This document shows, piece by piece, positions 34,247-45,747 of a stretch of 64,000 nucleotides of DNA. A program made the translations under genes and the position numbers. A model generated the notes under the pieces. The model searched no databases, was not told the origin of the DNA, and saw only the letters and a list, made by a program, of their open reading frames with translations. Every line of letters starts with the position of its first letter. Position 1 is the first letter of the stretch. This DNA is from Selaginella moellendorffii (lineage: Eukaryota > Streptophyta > Lycopodiopsida > Selaginellales > Selaginellaceae): NCBI RefSeq assembly GCF_000143415.4, contig NW_003314271.1, positions 1,859,575 through 1,923,574 of the forward strand, given 5' to 3'.

Positions 34247-36800
34247 TTACAGGTCGTAGTTTAATGGATGATAACTAAATCTCGGTGCCTGGCACTGCGA
34301 AGCCACCGTGCGTTGCATCTCTACAGGTCCACACGCAAAAACTCCAACTTTGGATCCCTGCAGTCGCTTCGCATACGCATGGAACACATCTGATCAGCCA
34401 GAGTAAGTACTAGGAACGAGTAACTTTAGACTCTAACCTGGAAGATGTGGACGACTCCCATAGTGGACCTGCGAAGGATGAGTCGGTTGGCTAGATATTG
34501 TTGAAAGCATCCTCTCGGGCTTCTTGTTCACGCCTTTGTCGCTTCTTGCCAGCCGATTCCAAAGGGCCAGAGTTCCTCCACCAAAGACAACGACGCCAAT
34601 CACGGTTGCTATGTATCCAAAAAGACCACCCAGCGAGCGAGAAAACACGTCCGAGGTGTTGTGGTCGACCGGATACACGACGAATCTCTCGAGGATGCCA
34701 ATGACGAACAGGAAGCCTGCCGAAGATGCCAACACCAGCGCTGCGTGGAGCATCCCATTTTGGATCCCCTCGGACCCAGATATGCTCCTCGGTTGAGACT
34801 TTCGGGTGCTGAAAATGATGGTGCTTGCTGTCGTCTGAGGCTTCTCCAACTCGGGGCCATCCTCTCGGGTGACATAAACTTGGACGTCGATCTTCAACCG
34901 GCTAGCAAAGTCTGGTGTTATGAGCTGTAGGACAGAGAGGTCGTCGGACTTTTTCACGGCCCAGAGAAGAATGATCTCCTCAGGTGCCAAAACTTTCTGG
35001 TTTTCAATATCATAGAGGAGCTCCTTTATAATGGAAATAAATGGTGAAATTCCACTGCCCCCGGCGACAAAAATCAGAACGTCATAGCTGAAAAAAGTTG
35101 AGTCAGATTTATGCTTCCCAACTGAAAGCCTTACCGAGCGACGTAGCTCATGTCGTGGCCGTATGGCCCTTCAACAGCAGCCTCTACTATATGCGATGTG
35201 TCGGCGTTCTTTAAGTACTCCTTGAGTGTCAGCGTCCAGCCTCCGTAACACTTTATCAAAAGCGAAAGATGCTCCGTGTCTACTTTGGACGAAGATACGA
35301 TGGTAAAGGGATGCCATTGCAGTGGAGACACGACAGGGAAGTTCACCATAATGAAACTTGCCGGATTATATGCGAGACCTGACATAAAAATGCGTTCGTA
35401 AAAGATGGTCCAGAGAGAACAAACAAGCAGAAAGCTACTTACTCGGATGCTTTGCAATAGTAAGTTCCATCGTTTCCGAAGACATCATTCGAGCTGATAA
35501 GACGTCTACGATTCTGCGTGACTGTATGAACCTCAGAAACCGATTCAGCAGAAACAGCAAGATGCCACCCACAACCGCACAGAATAACCTGTCTCCAACG
35601 TGTAATGCAAAGGTCAAAATGAATACAATATAGAGCTGATGTGTGTAGTAGAAAAGCTCAAATTTCTTCTTTCGAACTGGGCCAAGAGATGTCATCCACA
35701 TAATCACGCCGATAATGTATACAAACAATCCAGAAAGGCCGCTTATTTCTGTTTTCTTCCACTGAACAAGCTGAGAGTTTGACGAGAATGTAAGAACGAA
35801 GATTAAAGCAAACTGCTTACCTCTGTCATCTTGCCAGTGACAGCCCAGAAGATCACAAAAACCAGTCCGTGGACTGTCCAAATCACCATCATAATGTGTC
35901 CAATCCATTTGTGATACTTAATCGCGTGCTCAAAGGGTACATTTAACAAACGAAGAAACACCGAGCCTCGAGCAACTGGAAAGAACAAGAATGCAAGGCA
36001 GACAATGCCGACGAGTCCCAAATTCGTTCCAACCATCTCCAATTTTCTTTCCCATCTGAAAAGGAAACACGTTATGTATGAAGCACTCAAAACAGAATAA
36101 CTCCTCACAGTTTTAACTGGTGCTTGTGCAGATAAGCAGGAGTGATTTTAGCAAACTTTGTGCTCAAGTACTCCGATAGTGTCCACACGAGAAGAGCCAC
36201 GAAGAGAACGAGGCATGTAAGCTCCGCCGCAGAGGCAACTGCAAGTGGTCCTCGAACTACAGCAGGGAAAGAAAATGGATTTACTCGCACTCCATCCCTC
36301 CTGGATTAAAACTTTAGTTTAAGCGTGAATTCAAAAAGAGGATCTACCTCCTAGTGCTGTCGTCTTTGGAAAGCTGAAGATAAATCGCACCAACCACAGC
36401 CAAGATGACGACGGGAGCCGAATAAAAAAGTGTGAAGGACCCTGCCAGGACCTGTGTCAGCCGACTCTTGTGACCTCACAAGCAAGATATATTCGTTCTT
36501 GTTCTACCAGCAGCAATGCAAAGAGAATGAAAGAGCACCAGGACTTCTATACTCAATAATTGCAAGCATGAGAGTTTCCTCGGCTAGAACCTCAAGACGA
36601 GCCACAATGCGATCGATCACACACAAGAAGCACTCAACATGTTTACCTGCGACTCCATAAGCTTTCGTTGTGGTATCCTTCGTGAACGACTGCCAGAACT
36701 TGGAGTAGGCGGAGGTTGGTCGCATCACCCACATCAAAATCCATCCTCCGAACAGCAGCAGCATCAGCAGCCGCCACACGACCCTCGAGAGAGCAGCCAT
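34247..36800 (-). CDS. FRO: Ferric reduction oxidase (FRO) family protein, copy 2
   Basis: Eight exons: 36647-36800, 36348-36441, 36109-36300, 35821-36055, 35443-35770, 35135-35378, 34438-35087, 34247-34389; 2040 bases, 679 residues. The ATG at 36800 is used; an in-frame GTG upstream is not. It has the same plan as copy 1: haem histidines in FEHAIKYHKWIG/WTVHGLVF and YYTHQLYIVFILTFALHVGD, FAD site HPFTIVSS, NAD(P)H site FVAGGSGISPF, and C-terminal VFACGPVEMQ ending YHPLNYDL. Exons 3-6 have exactly the lengths of copy 1 (192, 235, 328 and 244 bases), proving a tandem duplication. Exons 7 and 8 are shorter, from a reduced hydrophilic loop. Intron 1 (205 bases) is the longest in the pair. Substrate (iron or copper) and membrane are not determinable here. 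Confidence 0.95.
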
Positions 36801-37551
36801 GCCACCGATGAATTGGGAGGAACGGATGAATCCCTTCAAAAAGTACACTGCAAAACAAGGAAGGGGAAAAGCAAACGAGTGAGGGAGGAGAGCGAGCAGT
36901 AATCTGAGAACTCACGGCGCGAGTGTGTTGCCTAGCGACGAGCATCATGCCACTGTAGAAAACATTGCACACGGATCCAAGTATATAAACAAAACCAGAG
37001 ATCATAACCGTGCGCTGCTTTCCATGGTTTTGATTGGCGATTTTAGTGTGTACCATATAAGGACCACCACCACCATCGGTACCATCGATATGATTGAAAA
37101 GAATGAGCAAACATTGCGTCCGTCAACGTTAGCCAGCCGAATCGAAAAAACCATCTCCGGACCCGGGCCCATGCACCAACAACAAAAACACCGTGCCTTA
37201 CGTGTGCTATGCTGCGCTAAGCGTGTGCTTGAGCCGTGATTTGCATGCATGCACTCACAGACTAAGCAGTCAAGCGCCAGTCAGGCAATAGAAACAAAAA
37301 GAAAGGCGACAAGACCAGAGATGCATGCTTAAGTTCCAAGGAAGTAACAGCAACAGCAACAACATCACAATACCAGTCGTTTTCTCTCGAGTGTGTTGTG
37401 GTAGGCTGGCAGCAAACGCACTGAGTAGAGCTTGGACCGCCACTATCGGAGGTCCGCACCTGGATGATGTGGTGTTACTCACAAATCAAGTGGAAGCGCA
37501 CCACTAACCAGAATAAATGTGGCCATCGTTTTCGTTGTCAAATTAAAAGAT
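36801..37551. promoter_or_regulatory. Intergenic, FRO copy 2 upstream region and LRR gene 3' flank
   Basis: About 750 bases between the FRO copy 2 start and the stop of the LRR gene, both on the minus strand. On the minus strand a TTTTGCAG acceptor near 36849 lies about 50 bases before the FRO start, so the leader may be spliced. A small CAA/CAG-rich run lies at about 37347-37366. No coding sequence is supported. Confidence 0.4.
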
Positions 37552-40264
37552 CTAGTGATGTGAACTGGACGGCCTGGCGGAGAATCCTTGCTCTGTTCGC
37601 ATACGACACGTCGGTGCTGCGTAGATCCAACGTAAATCTCTTGTGCTCTGATGCAAGCAGCGCGTTCCCTCGACACGAAGCAGCGTGAAGGACCTGCAGT
37701 CGGGCGTAAGAGACAGAATTGTAAAGCGTTTGCGTAGGACCTCTGGAAGATTTTCTTCACCGTATGAGTAGTTGCCCATCAACGAGAACTGAAACACGAC
37801 AGCGTGACGTCAAGATGTTGCGCGATATCAAACACATATACCCGTTGTAAAGAAGAGTGGTTTTGCATAACCGCGCAGAGCACTCTGGAACACGAGTCCT
37901 GGACGTTGTTGTTAGCAAAAGACAACTCCAGCAAAGACGTGTTTTCCTGAAAATCGGTATGCATTTCTTTTGCAGAGCATCAGACACGCCACAAACCTGA
38001 AGCCACAAAAGAATTGCACAAGCCCCTGCCGCAGTGATCTTGTTGTCGCTTAAATCAAGTGCCTGCAGTTATCACAAAAGCGCTTAGAGCGATGTTGTTC
38101 AAACTTTTACCTGAATATGAGCATGTTTTCTCAGTCCCTCTGCCAAGAAAAATGCATGTTCGTCTAAGAGACAGCACTGCTGCAACCGCAGAGTCTTCAA
38201 CTGTGTCGGTACAGCATCAAGTATTGGTTTCGCTACTCTGTATAAACGTAGATAAGAACCAAGACATAGAAGGAAGATCTACTTAACAAGCGCTCTTCTT
38301 GAATAGCATCCGTGTTACAGTTTCCTGTAGATGTACGAAAAAGAAACTTCGACCAATGTTCAAAAATCAATACCGTTAAAAAGAAGCTCCTTCAGTCGAC
38401 TGTACTTTAAAGCTGCAAGTGCTTCCTCAGGTATGAATTTTCCAATACCATTTTCCCGTACATCCAATACTTTCAGAGATCTACAGTAAAATGCAAGTTT
38501 TTTCCAAAAGAAAAATCACAGTATACTGCGTACCTTGCAAACTCAAGGGCCCGAGCGATAGCTGTGAATCCTTCTGTCAGGATGCAGTTGTAAGCGAGGC
38601 GAAGTACCTGGAGCCTTACAACGTGAAAAAATAAGAAAACGAGCTGTTTCACATAGAGAATAGCTACCTGCTATGTTTCCGAAGAGAAAGGCTCAAATTT
38701 ACTGCCGCTTCCTTTGTAAAGCCTGTCTCACTATGCATTGAGAAACTTTTAGCAAAAGGCTATAAAGGTGACAAGCTACCTGATATCTAGCAGTTGGAGA
38801 AGCTGCATTTCTGCTAATATTTTGCCAACATAAAGACCATTATCTCCTAGCTGAACCTTTGCAAGGCCTGCAACAGTTACTGTAAATACCCGCTCGGAAC
38901 GTAACGCTATGCTCACAAAGGGAGAATAGAGCTGGAAATTGAGCCATATATACGTCGAACGACAAGCTGCCCTCTCCTGTCATTATCCACTCCCAGAATG
39001 CGGACCGTATCTGACAACGAGCAAAACAGTATTGCACTTTGATAAACCCAAACTTACTGTATGCGTGTACACCCACTTTCCCTTGTGCGATACTTCAGCA
39101 ATGAAGCTATCGTTTGTGCCTAGAACTTCTTTTCAAGAAAAGCCACAAAGAAAAAATTTCATGCGTACCTCCGTCCTGTCGATCAGCTAACTGTTGGAGA
39201 TAAATTGACATATATAGTGATTTCCATGAAGTTGGAGGTGGCCTGTCTGAGGTGATCCATTCGTCGTACGCTGGATAGTGCTCCAACGAACAAATTGACA
39301 TTGTTGCATCGTCATGCATCATTTTCTTGCAGTTTTCCTCCCAAAGACTTCTCGTATCTGTTAAATGCCGAATTAATTAGCAAGCAAGAAGCGTTTCCTT
39401 TGTAGGCATACCAAGACCCAGAGATAAAAAATCATCCCTTTCTTCAGCGTAAAATAAGTCTTGCGCGGAAAACTGCTCCGCAACACACCATGCTAAGTCT
39501 GGTGGCATTGACGAGACATCCGGTACATCTGTCCAAGTGCCACGAATTGATCAAACAGGAAAATCCTCCTAGCACAGACCTTTTAGATTGTGAGCAATCA
39601 TCGCCGCAGCAACCTTTAGAAGATTTTTTATGCCAAAAAAATGAGCAGCATGAACAATTTCCATCACTTGGCTTGGTTCTACCTTTTAAAAAAGAAATGA
39701 ATGATAAAAGCGAAGAACTGAGCTTACTTTACCTCGAACTGAAACGTTACTCGCGGGGCGTTTTGTCCCCAATATTTCTCTGCCTTAAGACTGTCAATGT
39801 ACTCTATAAAAACGAACCGCATTACAGCTTCCAACACCTTGAAGTTGATCAGAAAAATCTCGCTATGAGAGAGAGAAAAAAAAAGAACTACCTCGTAGCG
39901 AAAATCTGGGAATCGGATCACATTCTCCAATCTTTCTCTAAACTGCACTGGAAAGAAAGACACAAAACCACCAATGAGAACGAAAATCCAAAGAGAAAAG
40001 TGACGAACCTTCTCCGCGAAGAATAACATCGACGCATTTTAGCTGCTCCACTATCTTCCTAGGAACAAAGAACTCCACCTCCTCCTGGCAGACGATCCGG
40101 AGGTAGCCATTCCCGTCCGCCGGAGTGATCTCGAGCGAGATCGGGGCTGGAACCGTCGGCTTCCCCTCGAAAATCTCAATGCTGTCCGCTGCCGGCGCCA
40201 GCGCCTTCCTGTGCTTACGCTTCCAAGGCTTTGGCGACAATGCGCGCACATCCCTGGCCGCCAT
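37552..40264 (-). CDS. SKP1/BTB-like fold, F-box-like segment and leucine-rich repeats in one protein
   Basis: Seventeen exons on the minus strand: 40009-40264, 39892-39947, 39733-39858, 39580-39682, 39412-39528, 39169-39357, 39058-39119, 38890-39010, 38780-38867, 38668-38730, 38534-38614, 38374-38480, 38283-38324, 38111-38235, 37997-38062, 37842-37946, 37552-37788; 1944 bases, 647 residues. Residues about 60-180 resemble the SKP1/elongin-C (BTB/POZ) fold: a beta-rich start with EVEFFVPRKIVEQL, a middle with FKVLEAVMRFVFIEYI, and HAAHFFGIKNLLKVAAAMIA like the SKP1 helices. Residues about 187-240 (MPPDLAWCVAEQFSAQDL, then RSLWEENC) look F-box-like. From about 344 to 570 come ribonuclease-inhibitor-type repeats (LQVLRLAYNCI, LKTLRLQQC, LDLSDNKI, LLELSFANNNV). 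It suggests a ubiquitin-ligase substrate receptor with its own adaptor-like domain. The last exon is the least certain. Confidence 0.75.
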
Positions 40265-40449
40265 AGCTGTGCAGATGCTAGAACTCGATACAAAACCCAC
40301 TGCGTCGCTCGACAAAGCCCTAAATTATAGAGAACTACATGAGTCCCTACCGCTAATGCAACGTCACCTTTTATACAAACCATATCTATTCACATAAATA
40401 CGATATATTCTTCCTTTCCAGTCTACTAAATCTTCTTAGCTCGCGAACT

Positions 40450-42293
40450 TCAAGAATCTACGATGTTCTTCATGCCGCGCTTTGATCGCAGTAGCTCCTG
40501 GCGCCGCGCGCTCGTCAGCTTCACGAAATCGGCCTCGGATTTGCGGTGGGACTTGCCTTTGATCGGCGTCTTGAACTGCTCTCGGTGCTTCTGCTGGATG
40601 CGAGCAGCCTTGCTCGAGATCACTCCTCCTCTTGGAGCTTCCGGAGCTGGATCATCGTCACTCGGGCTATCGTGATCGTCTCCACTGCTCTTGTGACCCA
40701 CCTCGAATCTCCGCTGCTCCAGGCACTCTGCTCGCTTCTTCCTGGCTCTCTCCAGCACCTTCTCCATGGTTGATCTCTTGTGAAGGAACACCGGGCCCTT
40801 CTTGTACTGGTTCCGCGACTTTGATCGCTCCATTGCTCTTCTCAGCATCGCTTTGAGGTGCTCGGATCCAAGTTCCTCGTCGGTGGCTTGCGTGAGTTCC
40901 TCGATCATCTGGACAGCGCTCTCCTCTGGAAGATCAAGCGTTGGAGCGGGAGTATCCGTTTGAACTTCGAGTTCCTGGACAATCATAGCTACGGCTTGGT
41001 TCTCGGAGGCCTCAAGAGTTTGATCAACTCTGCCTTCCACAATGAAGCCTTTCGACTCGCTGAGCTCGGAGGTAATTACTGCGTCTGGAGTTGGAAGTGA
41101 GAGTTCCTTGATATCAGTAGCTGCTGGAGATAGATCATCTTCACTTTTCCCCAGTGCTGCTTCTTCAGCTGCGAATTTGGGCACTGATTCGTAGACATGG
41201 TGCTTCTTTTTCGCTTCTTGTCGAGCGACACCCACTGCTTCGTCGAGAAGGGCCTTCGTTTCAATGACAACTCCTTGTTTGGCAACAGCCACCACTGCTG
41301 CGTCGGAAAGGACCTTCGTTTCACTGACAACTTCCTGTTTAGCGACAGCCGTCACTGCTTCGACGAGGACCTTCTCTTTGGTGACAACTGCGATCTGATT
41401 CTGATCACGAGAAACCTCCACAGCTGGAACTTTCTCGTCCTGTTGCTCGTGAGAAGCCTTAATCACAGCAGGCAAAGTTTGTCGTGCCTCCACTACTTCC
41501 GAGACTTCGCCACCTTTCTCGGTTGTCTTAATCTCCACTCGAGCAGCGGACGGAGTTTCTTGCGCCCCCATTTCTAACGCTTTGCCACCCTGTGCTTGAT
41601 CGTGAGAAGCCTCTGCCAAGGCAGCAAACGTTGGAACCTCGACATCTTTCTCATCTTGTCGATCCACCTCCGCGACTGCTTTCTCAGGATGATCTTCGTC
41701 GTCTAGCTCAATTGCTTCCGGCGATCTCTCTAGCTTTGCGCATCTGTCACACAAACACAAACACACGCATTCAGGCTCTTTGCAAACTTGAGAAAACTTA
41801 CCTTCCATCACCATGATCCAAGTTCTCTCGAGCATCCATCGACGTCTTCACCTTGTCCGGTTCCTCGGCAACGCTGTGCGCGTCGTCAAACTCACCCTTG
41901 TCATCACTCGCAGTACAAAAGCTATGCTTGTCATGCTCGCCATCGTCACGCTTCTCATCGTCGCGGCTTTTCACCGGCGAGATCGCATTTTCCTCCGTGG
42001 TACACTGGCTCGACTGAGAATCACCCACAGCGCTTCCAGTTCTCCCAGCGGCTGGAGGAGCCACATCCTTGTCCTTGCCACTCTCGCGGCTCGCTGGAGC
42101 CTGCCCAGATCAAAGCAAAACTCGATCGATCTGGATCCAAAGTATGAGGTGGGCTTACCTTGAAGAGCGCCGCGAGCGCGTCCGCCATGAAGAGATTGGT
42201 CTTGTTGGCCGGAATTCCATTCTTCTTGCACAGCTGCTGCAAGCGCCGCCTAGGGAGCTTGTGGTAATCCAGGGCCGCCTTGTCGCGTGCCAT
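40450..42293 (-). CDS. Charged protein with SAP-like N-terminal motif
   Basis: Three exons on the minus strand: 42159-42293, 41802-42100, 40450-41743; 1728 bases, 575 residues. The first 45 residues (LDYHKLPRRRLQQLCKKNG, then IPANKTNLFMADALAALF) form a SAP-like helix-turn-helix pattern seen at the start of several plant nuclear and NuSAP-like proteins. The middle (about 50-400) is acidic and low in complexity, with repeated KQEVVSETKVL/KQGVVIETKALL segments. The C-terminal 120 residues are strongly basic (RRAMERSKSRNQYKKG and GKSHRKSEADFVKLTSARR), likely a DNA, RNA or microtubule contact. A nuclear role is inferred; I cannot name a partner. It is about 190 bases upstream of the LRR gene start, same strand. 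Confidence 0.78.
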
Positions 42294-42828
42294 CGCCGCT
42301 CGGGATTTCTAGGGCTCGCGCTCCTCCATCTCCTTTTAACCAGCTGGGAAATGAGCCGTTGTGGCATATTCTGGCAGCCACTGTCTGAAATTCCGAGCGA
42401 TCTCTTGTACGAATGGACTGGAAGATCATCCCGTACAGCTCCAGTGATCTAGCTCCTGGAAACTTTCTTTTTCCATGCGTACCAGGAAATGACGTCAGGC
42501 TCACATATGGAAGACATAGATCACGTACCAAAGTTTTATTTTCTTGTCAGCTTCTTCCTTGCAGCCATTGGTAGTTAGAACTATAAGCTTGGAAGTGCAG
42601 AATCGTAAAAACGACCTGTACAAAACTCATGGTTATAGTTGTATCAAAGATTTATATGTGAGGCACCTTCTCATACTGCAGGGATGGCTCAAAGATGGAA
42701 TCCAGCGCTGGCAAAACTGAGGGATAAAGTTCTCCTGGATCATCTGTACAAAGAAGATATCATAATGTTGTCTAGAACACGAAGAAGTGAAGAAGAAGAA
42801 AAACGTACCGGAGTTCGTCTCGTGATCT
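42294..42828. other. Intergenic between SAP-like gene and PPR gene
   Basis: Should hold the promoter of the SAP-like gene and the 3' UTR of the PPR gene, both on the minus strand. Nothing else is recognised; overlapping short frames on both strands look random. Confidence 0.4.
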
Positions 42829-45594
42829 TCAAACCGAGTTTAACTCGGAGGAAGAATAGATGTTGGACATCATCACGTAGGCGGAGGCATTCCCTCGATC
42901 CAGCTCCAGCACCGACTCAAAGGCAAGCTTCCCCACTTCCAAGTTCCTCCACTTGTAGCAAGCACTTAACAGTGCCATCCAGCTCTCGGCGCTCGCATCC
43001 ACCGGCATTTCTTTCAAGAGCTCGGCTGCTTCGTCCAGCCGGTTTGCTCGTCCCAGGAGGTCCACCATGCAAGCGTAGTGCTCGGCCCCCCGCGGAAGTC
43101 CGCGCTTCCTCCACATCTCTTCGAAGACTTCCTTTCCTCTCTCCACGAGACCTTTGTGGCTGCAAGCCGTGAGAACCGAGAGATAAGTCACTCCGTCCGG
43201 CTGTAGATCCTTCTCCTGGAGCTTCATCTTCTCGAAAAGCTCGAAAACCCGATCAGTGTCTCCCTGGCAGCTATATCCCGAGATGAGAGCACTCCATGTC
43301 ACCATGGTCTTCCTGGAGATCTTCCGGAAAACTTCCTCGGCTTCTGCCATGCTTCCACACTTCCCGTAAAAATCCACCAGCGAGTTTGCCACCATTGTGT
43401 CCGTCTCCAATCCAGCACTGCAAATCTCGGCATGGAATCGTCTACCTCTTTCCAGCGCTCCCAGAGCAGCGCACGCCTTGAGAGCTGCGACATAAGTCAC
43501 CGAGTTGAGCTCGCGGCTGCCTCGTTCTTCTCTCATGCGTTCCACAGTCTCGAGCGCGGCCTCACTTTCACCGTTCCCCAGGAATCCCAAAACGATGCAG
43601 TTCCAGGAGACCACGTCGGGTTGCCGAATCCTTTCGAAGACGTGAAGAGCATCCACCGTGCTCTGGCTCTTCGCGTAAGAATCCAGCAGCGTATTTGCCA
43701 GCATGGTGTCAAGTTCCACGTCGAAAAACCTCACTGCTCGAGCGTGGATGTCTTTGAGAAACTGTAAGCTGTGAGAATGCTCCTTCTCGGCAAAGCAAGC
43801 ACAGGCTTTGAGCGCTGCGAGGAGAGTGACACGATCCGGTGAAGGGCCTCGGCCTTGGATCATTTGCGAATAAAGCTCGAGTGCCTTCTGGGCTTCACCA
43901 CTTTCAGTGTATCCCAGCACCATGCAGTTCCACAGAGCAACGTCGTCTCGCAGATCATTTCTCAAGCTTTCGAAAATCTTTCGAGCTTCCGCAGTAAATC
44001 CACATTTAGCGTAGAGGTCGACCAGGCTTGTGGCGACAGGTAATTCCAGAGCCTTCGCTTGTTTAGCCGCTGTAGCATGAATTTCCCTGCCTCTCTTCAC
44101 TGTGTTGATCTTCCCGTACCTCCCTTCGACGAGCTTGCCATCTTCTTTGCTCGCGAGACTGGACAGAGATTTAAGAATAGCAACCAACACAGCCGTGCTC
44201 GGTTCGCCACCTTCGTCTTGCATGAATTGATAGAGCTCGAGAGCTGATTCTTCGTCTCCATTCTGTGCATGAGATGAGATGATAGCAGTCCAAGCCATCC
44301 TTCTATGCTGGCGAGAGCTTTGAAAGACCAGCACAGAATCCGCTAATCTCCCACATCTTCCATAAAAGTCCACCAGGCTCGTCTCGAAAACCATCTCCAT
44401 CTCGTCTCGGTACCTCACAGCGTGTGAGTGGATAACTCTGCCTCTTTGCAGTGCCTCTCGCTTGCCTTGTTCGTTGGAAGCCATGGAAACGCATGCCTTG
44501 AGAGCACCAAGAAGTGTCAGGCAGTCCGGTAAGCAGCTTTCGTCGCGCATTCGCGAATAAAGCGTCAAGGCCACCTCGGCTTGTCCACTCTGTGCGTATC
44601 CCAAGATGATAGAGTTCCACAAAACGACGTCCCGGTGCTGGACATTTTCGAAAACTCGACGAGCATCAACCATGCTGCCGCATTTCGACAACATATCCAC
44701 CAAAGTTGTCGCCACAACGATGTCCTTGGACAGATCCAAGCTCCTGGCTTTCTGAAACTCGCAGAAGATAGCCCTCCCTTTCTCCAGGAACTTGTAGCTC
44801 CCAGCAAGAGATTCCTTCTCGGCAGCGCTCGCGCAAGACTTAAGAGCAGCAAGAAGCGTGACGCGATCCGGTTCGTGTCCCTCGGCCTTCATCCGCGAGA
44901 AAAACTCCAGTGCCGAATCGGCGTCACCACTTTGAGCGTAGCCGAGTATCAGCCCCGTCCACAAGACAACACTAAGTTCCTGGAGGCTCTCGAAAATTCT
45001 TGCAGCATCCACCATCCGTCCACACTTTGCGTACATATCCACCAGGCTGCTCGCAGCAAAAGTGTCCAACTCCACACCGATTCGAGCAGCCCGAGCATGA
45101 ACTTCCTTTCCTTTTCTCAAACTCTCGACCTTCTCTGCTCGGTCTCCACTAACTTCGTTCTCGGCTATGGCAGAGCAAGCCTTGAGCGCGGCAAGAACCG
45201 TGACACGGTCAGGTGGGCAACCGTGTTCCTCCATCCTCGAGTAAAAATCCAAAGCTTGATCGCCATAGCCATGCTTGGCGAGGCCGAGAATGATGCTAGT
45301 CCAAGAAATTACGTCCTTCTCTTCCATCCTGTCAAAGAGCTCGCGAGCTTCTGATATACAGCCACATTTCACGTACATGTCGAGGAGGCTGTTGGCGACA
45401 ACGAGGTTGGAGACATCTCCGCTGTGAATCACATCGCCGTGGATCTTCTTCCCTGTTACCAAATCCCTGGAGAGCTTGCACGCCTTGAGAGCAAAGATAA
45501 TGGCTGCTAAGCTCGGCCTACAACCCCGTTCTTGGAGCTCGAAATATTTCCTCACTGGAATGGTTGCATCAGTGTTTGTGGGAGCGCGTACCAT
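42829..45594 (-). CDS. Pentatricopeptide repeat protein, 921 residues
   Basis: Intronless frame from ATG at 45594 to TGA. About twenty repeat motifs run through the protein, recognisable by recurring VVWNSIILGYAQSGQAE, LVDMYAKCGRMVDARRIFE and VTLLAALKAC elements, so it is a PLS-class PPR protein. Several L-type motifs carry extra charged inserts (for example between ALKACSAIAENE and KGKEVHARA) that lengthen the usual spacing. The C-terminus has an E-like region (RGLPRGAEHYACMVDLLGR, then SAESWMALLSAC) and stops at SNIYSSSELNSV; no DYW deaminase domain follows. PPR proteins of this class act in mitochondria or plastids and bind specific RNA sites, often for C-to-U editing, which is very frequent in Selaginella organelles. 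The target is unknown, and organelle targeting is not evident from the N-terminus. Confidence 0.95.
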   Translation of the reverse strand: MVRAPTNTDATIPVRKYFELQERGCRPSLAAIIFALKACKLSRDLVTGKKIHGDVIHSGDVSNLVVANSLLDMYVKCGCISEARELFDRMEEKDVISWTSIILGLAKHGYGDQALDFYSRMEEHGCPPDRVTVLAALKACSAIAENEVSGDRAEKVESLRKGKEVHARAARIGVELDTFAASSLVDMYAKCGRMVDAARIFESLQELSVVLWTGLILGYAQSGDADSALEFFSRMKAEGHEPDRVTLLAALKSCASAAEKESLAGSYKFLEKGRAIFCEFQKARSLDLSKDIVVATTLVDMLSKCGSMVDARRVFENVQHRDVVLWNSIILGYAQSGQAEVALTLYSRMRDESCLPDCLTLLGALKACVSMASNEQGKREALQRGRVIHSHAVRYRDEMEMVFETSLVDFYGRCGRLADSVLVFQSSRQHRRMAWTAIISSHAQNGDEESALELYQFMQDEGGEPSTAVLVAILKSLSSLASKEDGKLVEGRYGKINTVKRGREIHATAAKQAKALELPVATSLVDLYAKCGFTAEARKIFESLRNDLRDDVALWNCMVLGYTESGEAQKALELYSQMIQGRGPSPDRVTLLAALKACACFAEKEHSHSLQFLKDIHARAVRFFDVELDTMLANTLLDSYAKSQSTVDALHVFERIRQPDVVSWNCIVLGFLGNGESEAALETVERMREERGSRELNSVTYVAALKACAALGALERGRRFHAEICSAGLETDTMVANSLVDFYGKCGSMAEAEEVFRKISRKTMVTWSALISGYSCQGDTDRVFELFEKMKLQEKDLQPDGVTYLSVLTACSHKGLVERGKEVFEEMWRKRGLPRGAEHYACMVDLLGRANRLDEAAELLKEMPVDASAESWMALLSACYKWRNLEVGKLAFESVLELDRGNASAYVMMSNIYSSSELNSV

Positions 45595-45747
45595 GGGACG
45601 CCCTACATTGTGCCCAAGAGCCCTAAGTTTCCTGCTTTATTTTGTAAACAATTAAGCGAATTATACTTACACAATGACTCTACAAGAATATGAATTTCGT
45701 ATAATGTGTGAATGTTTATAGAAATATATATTTTATTTTTTTAAGAG

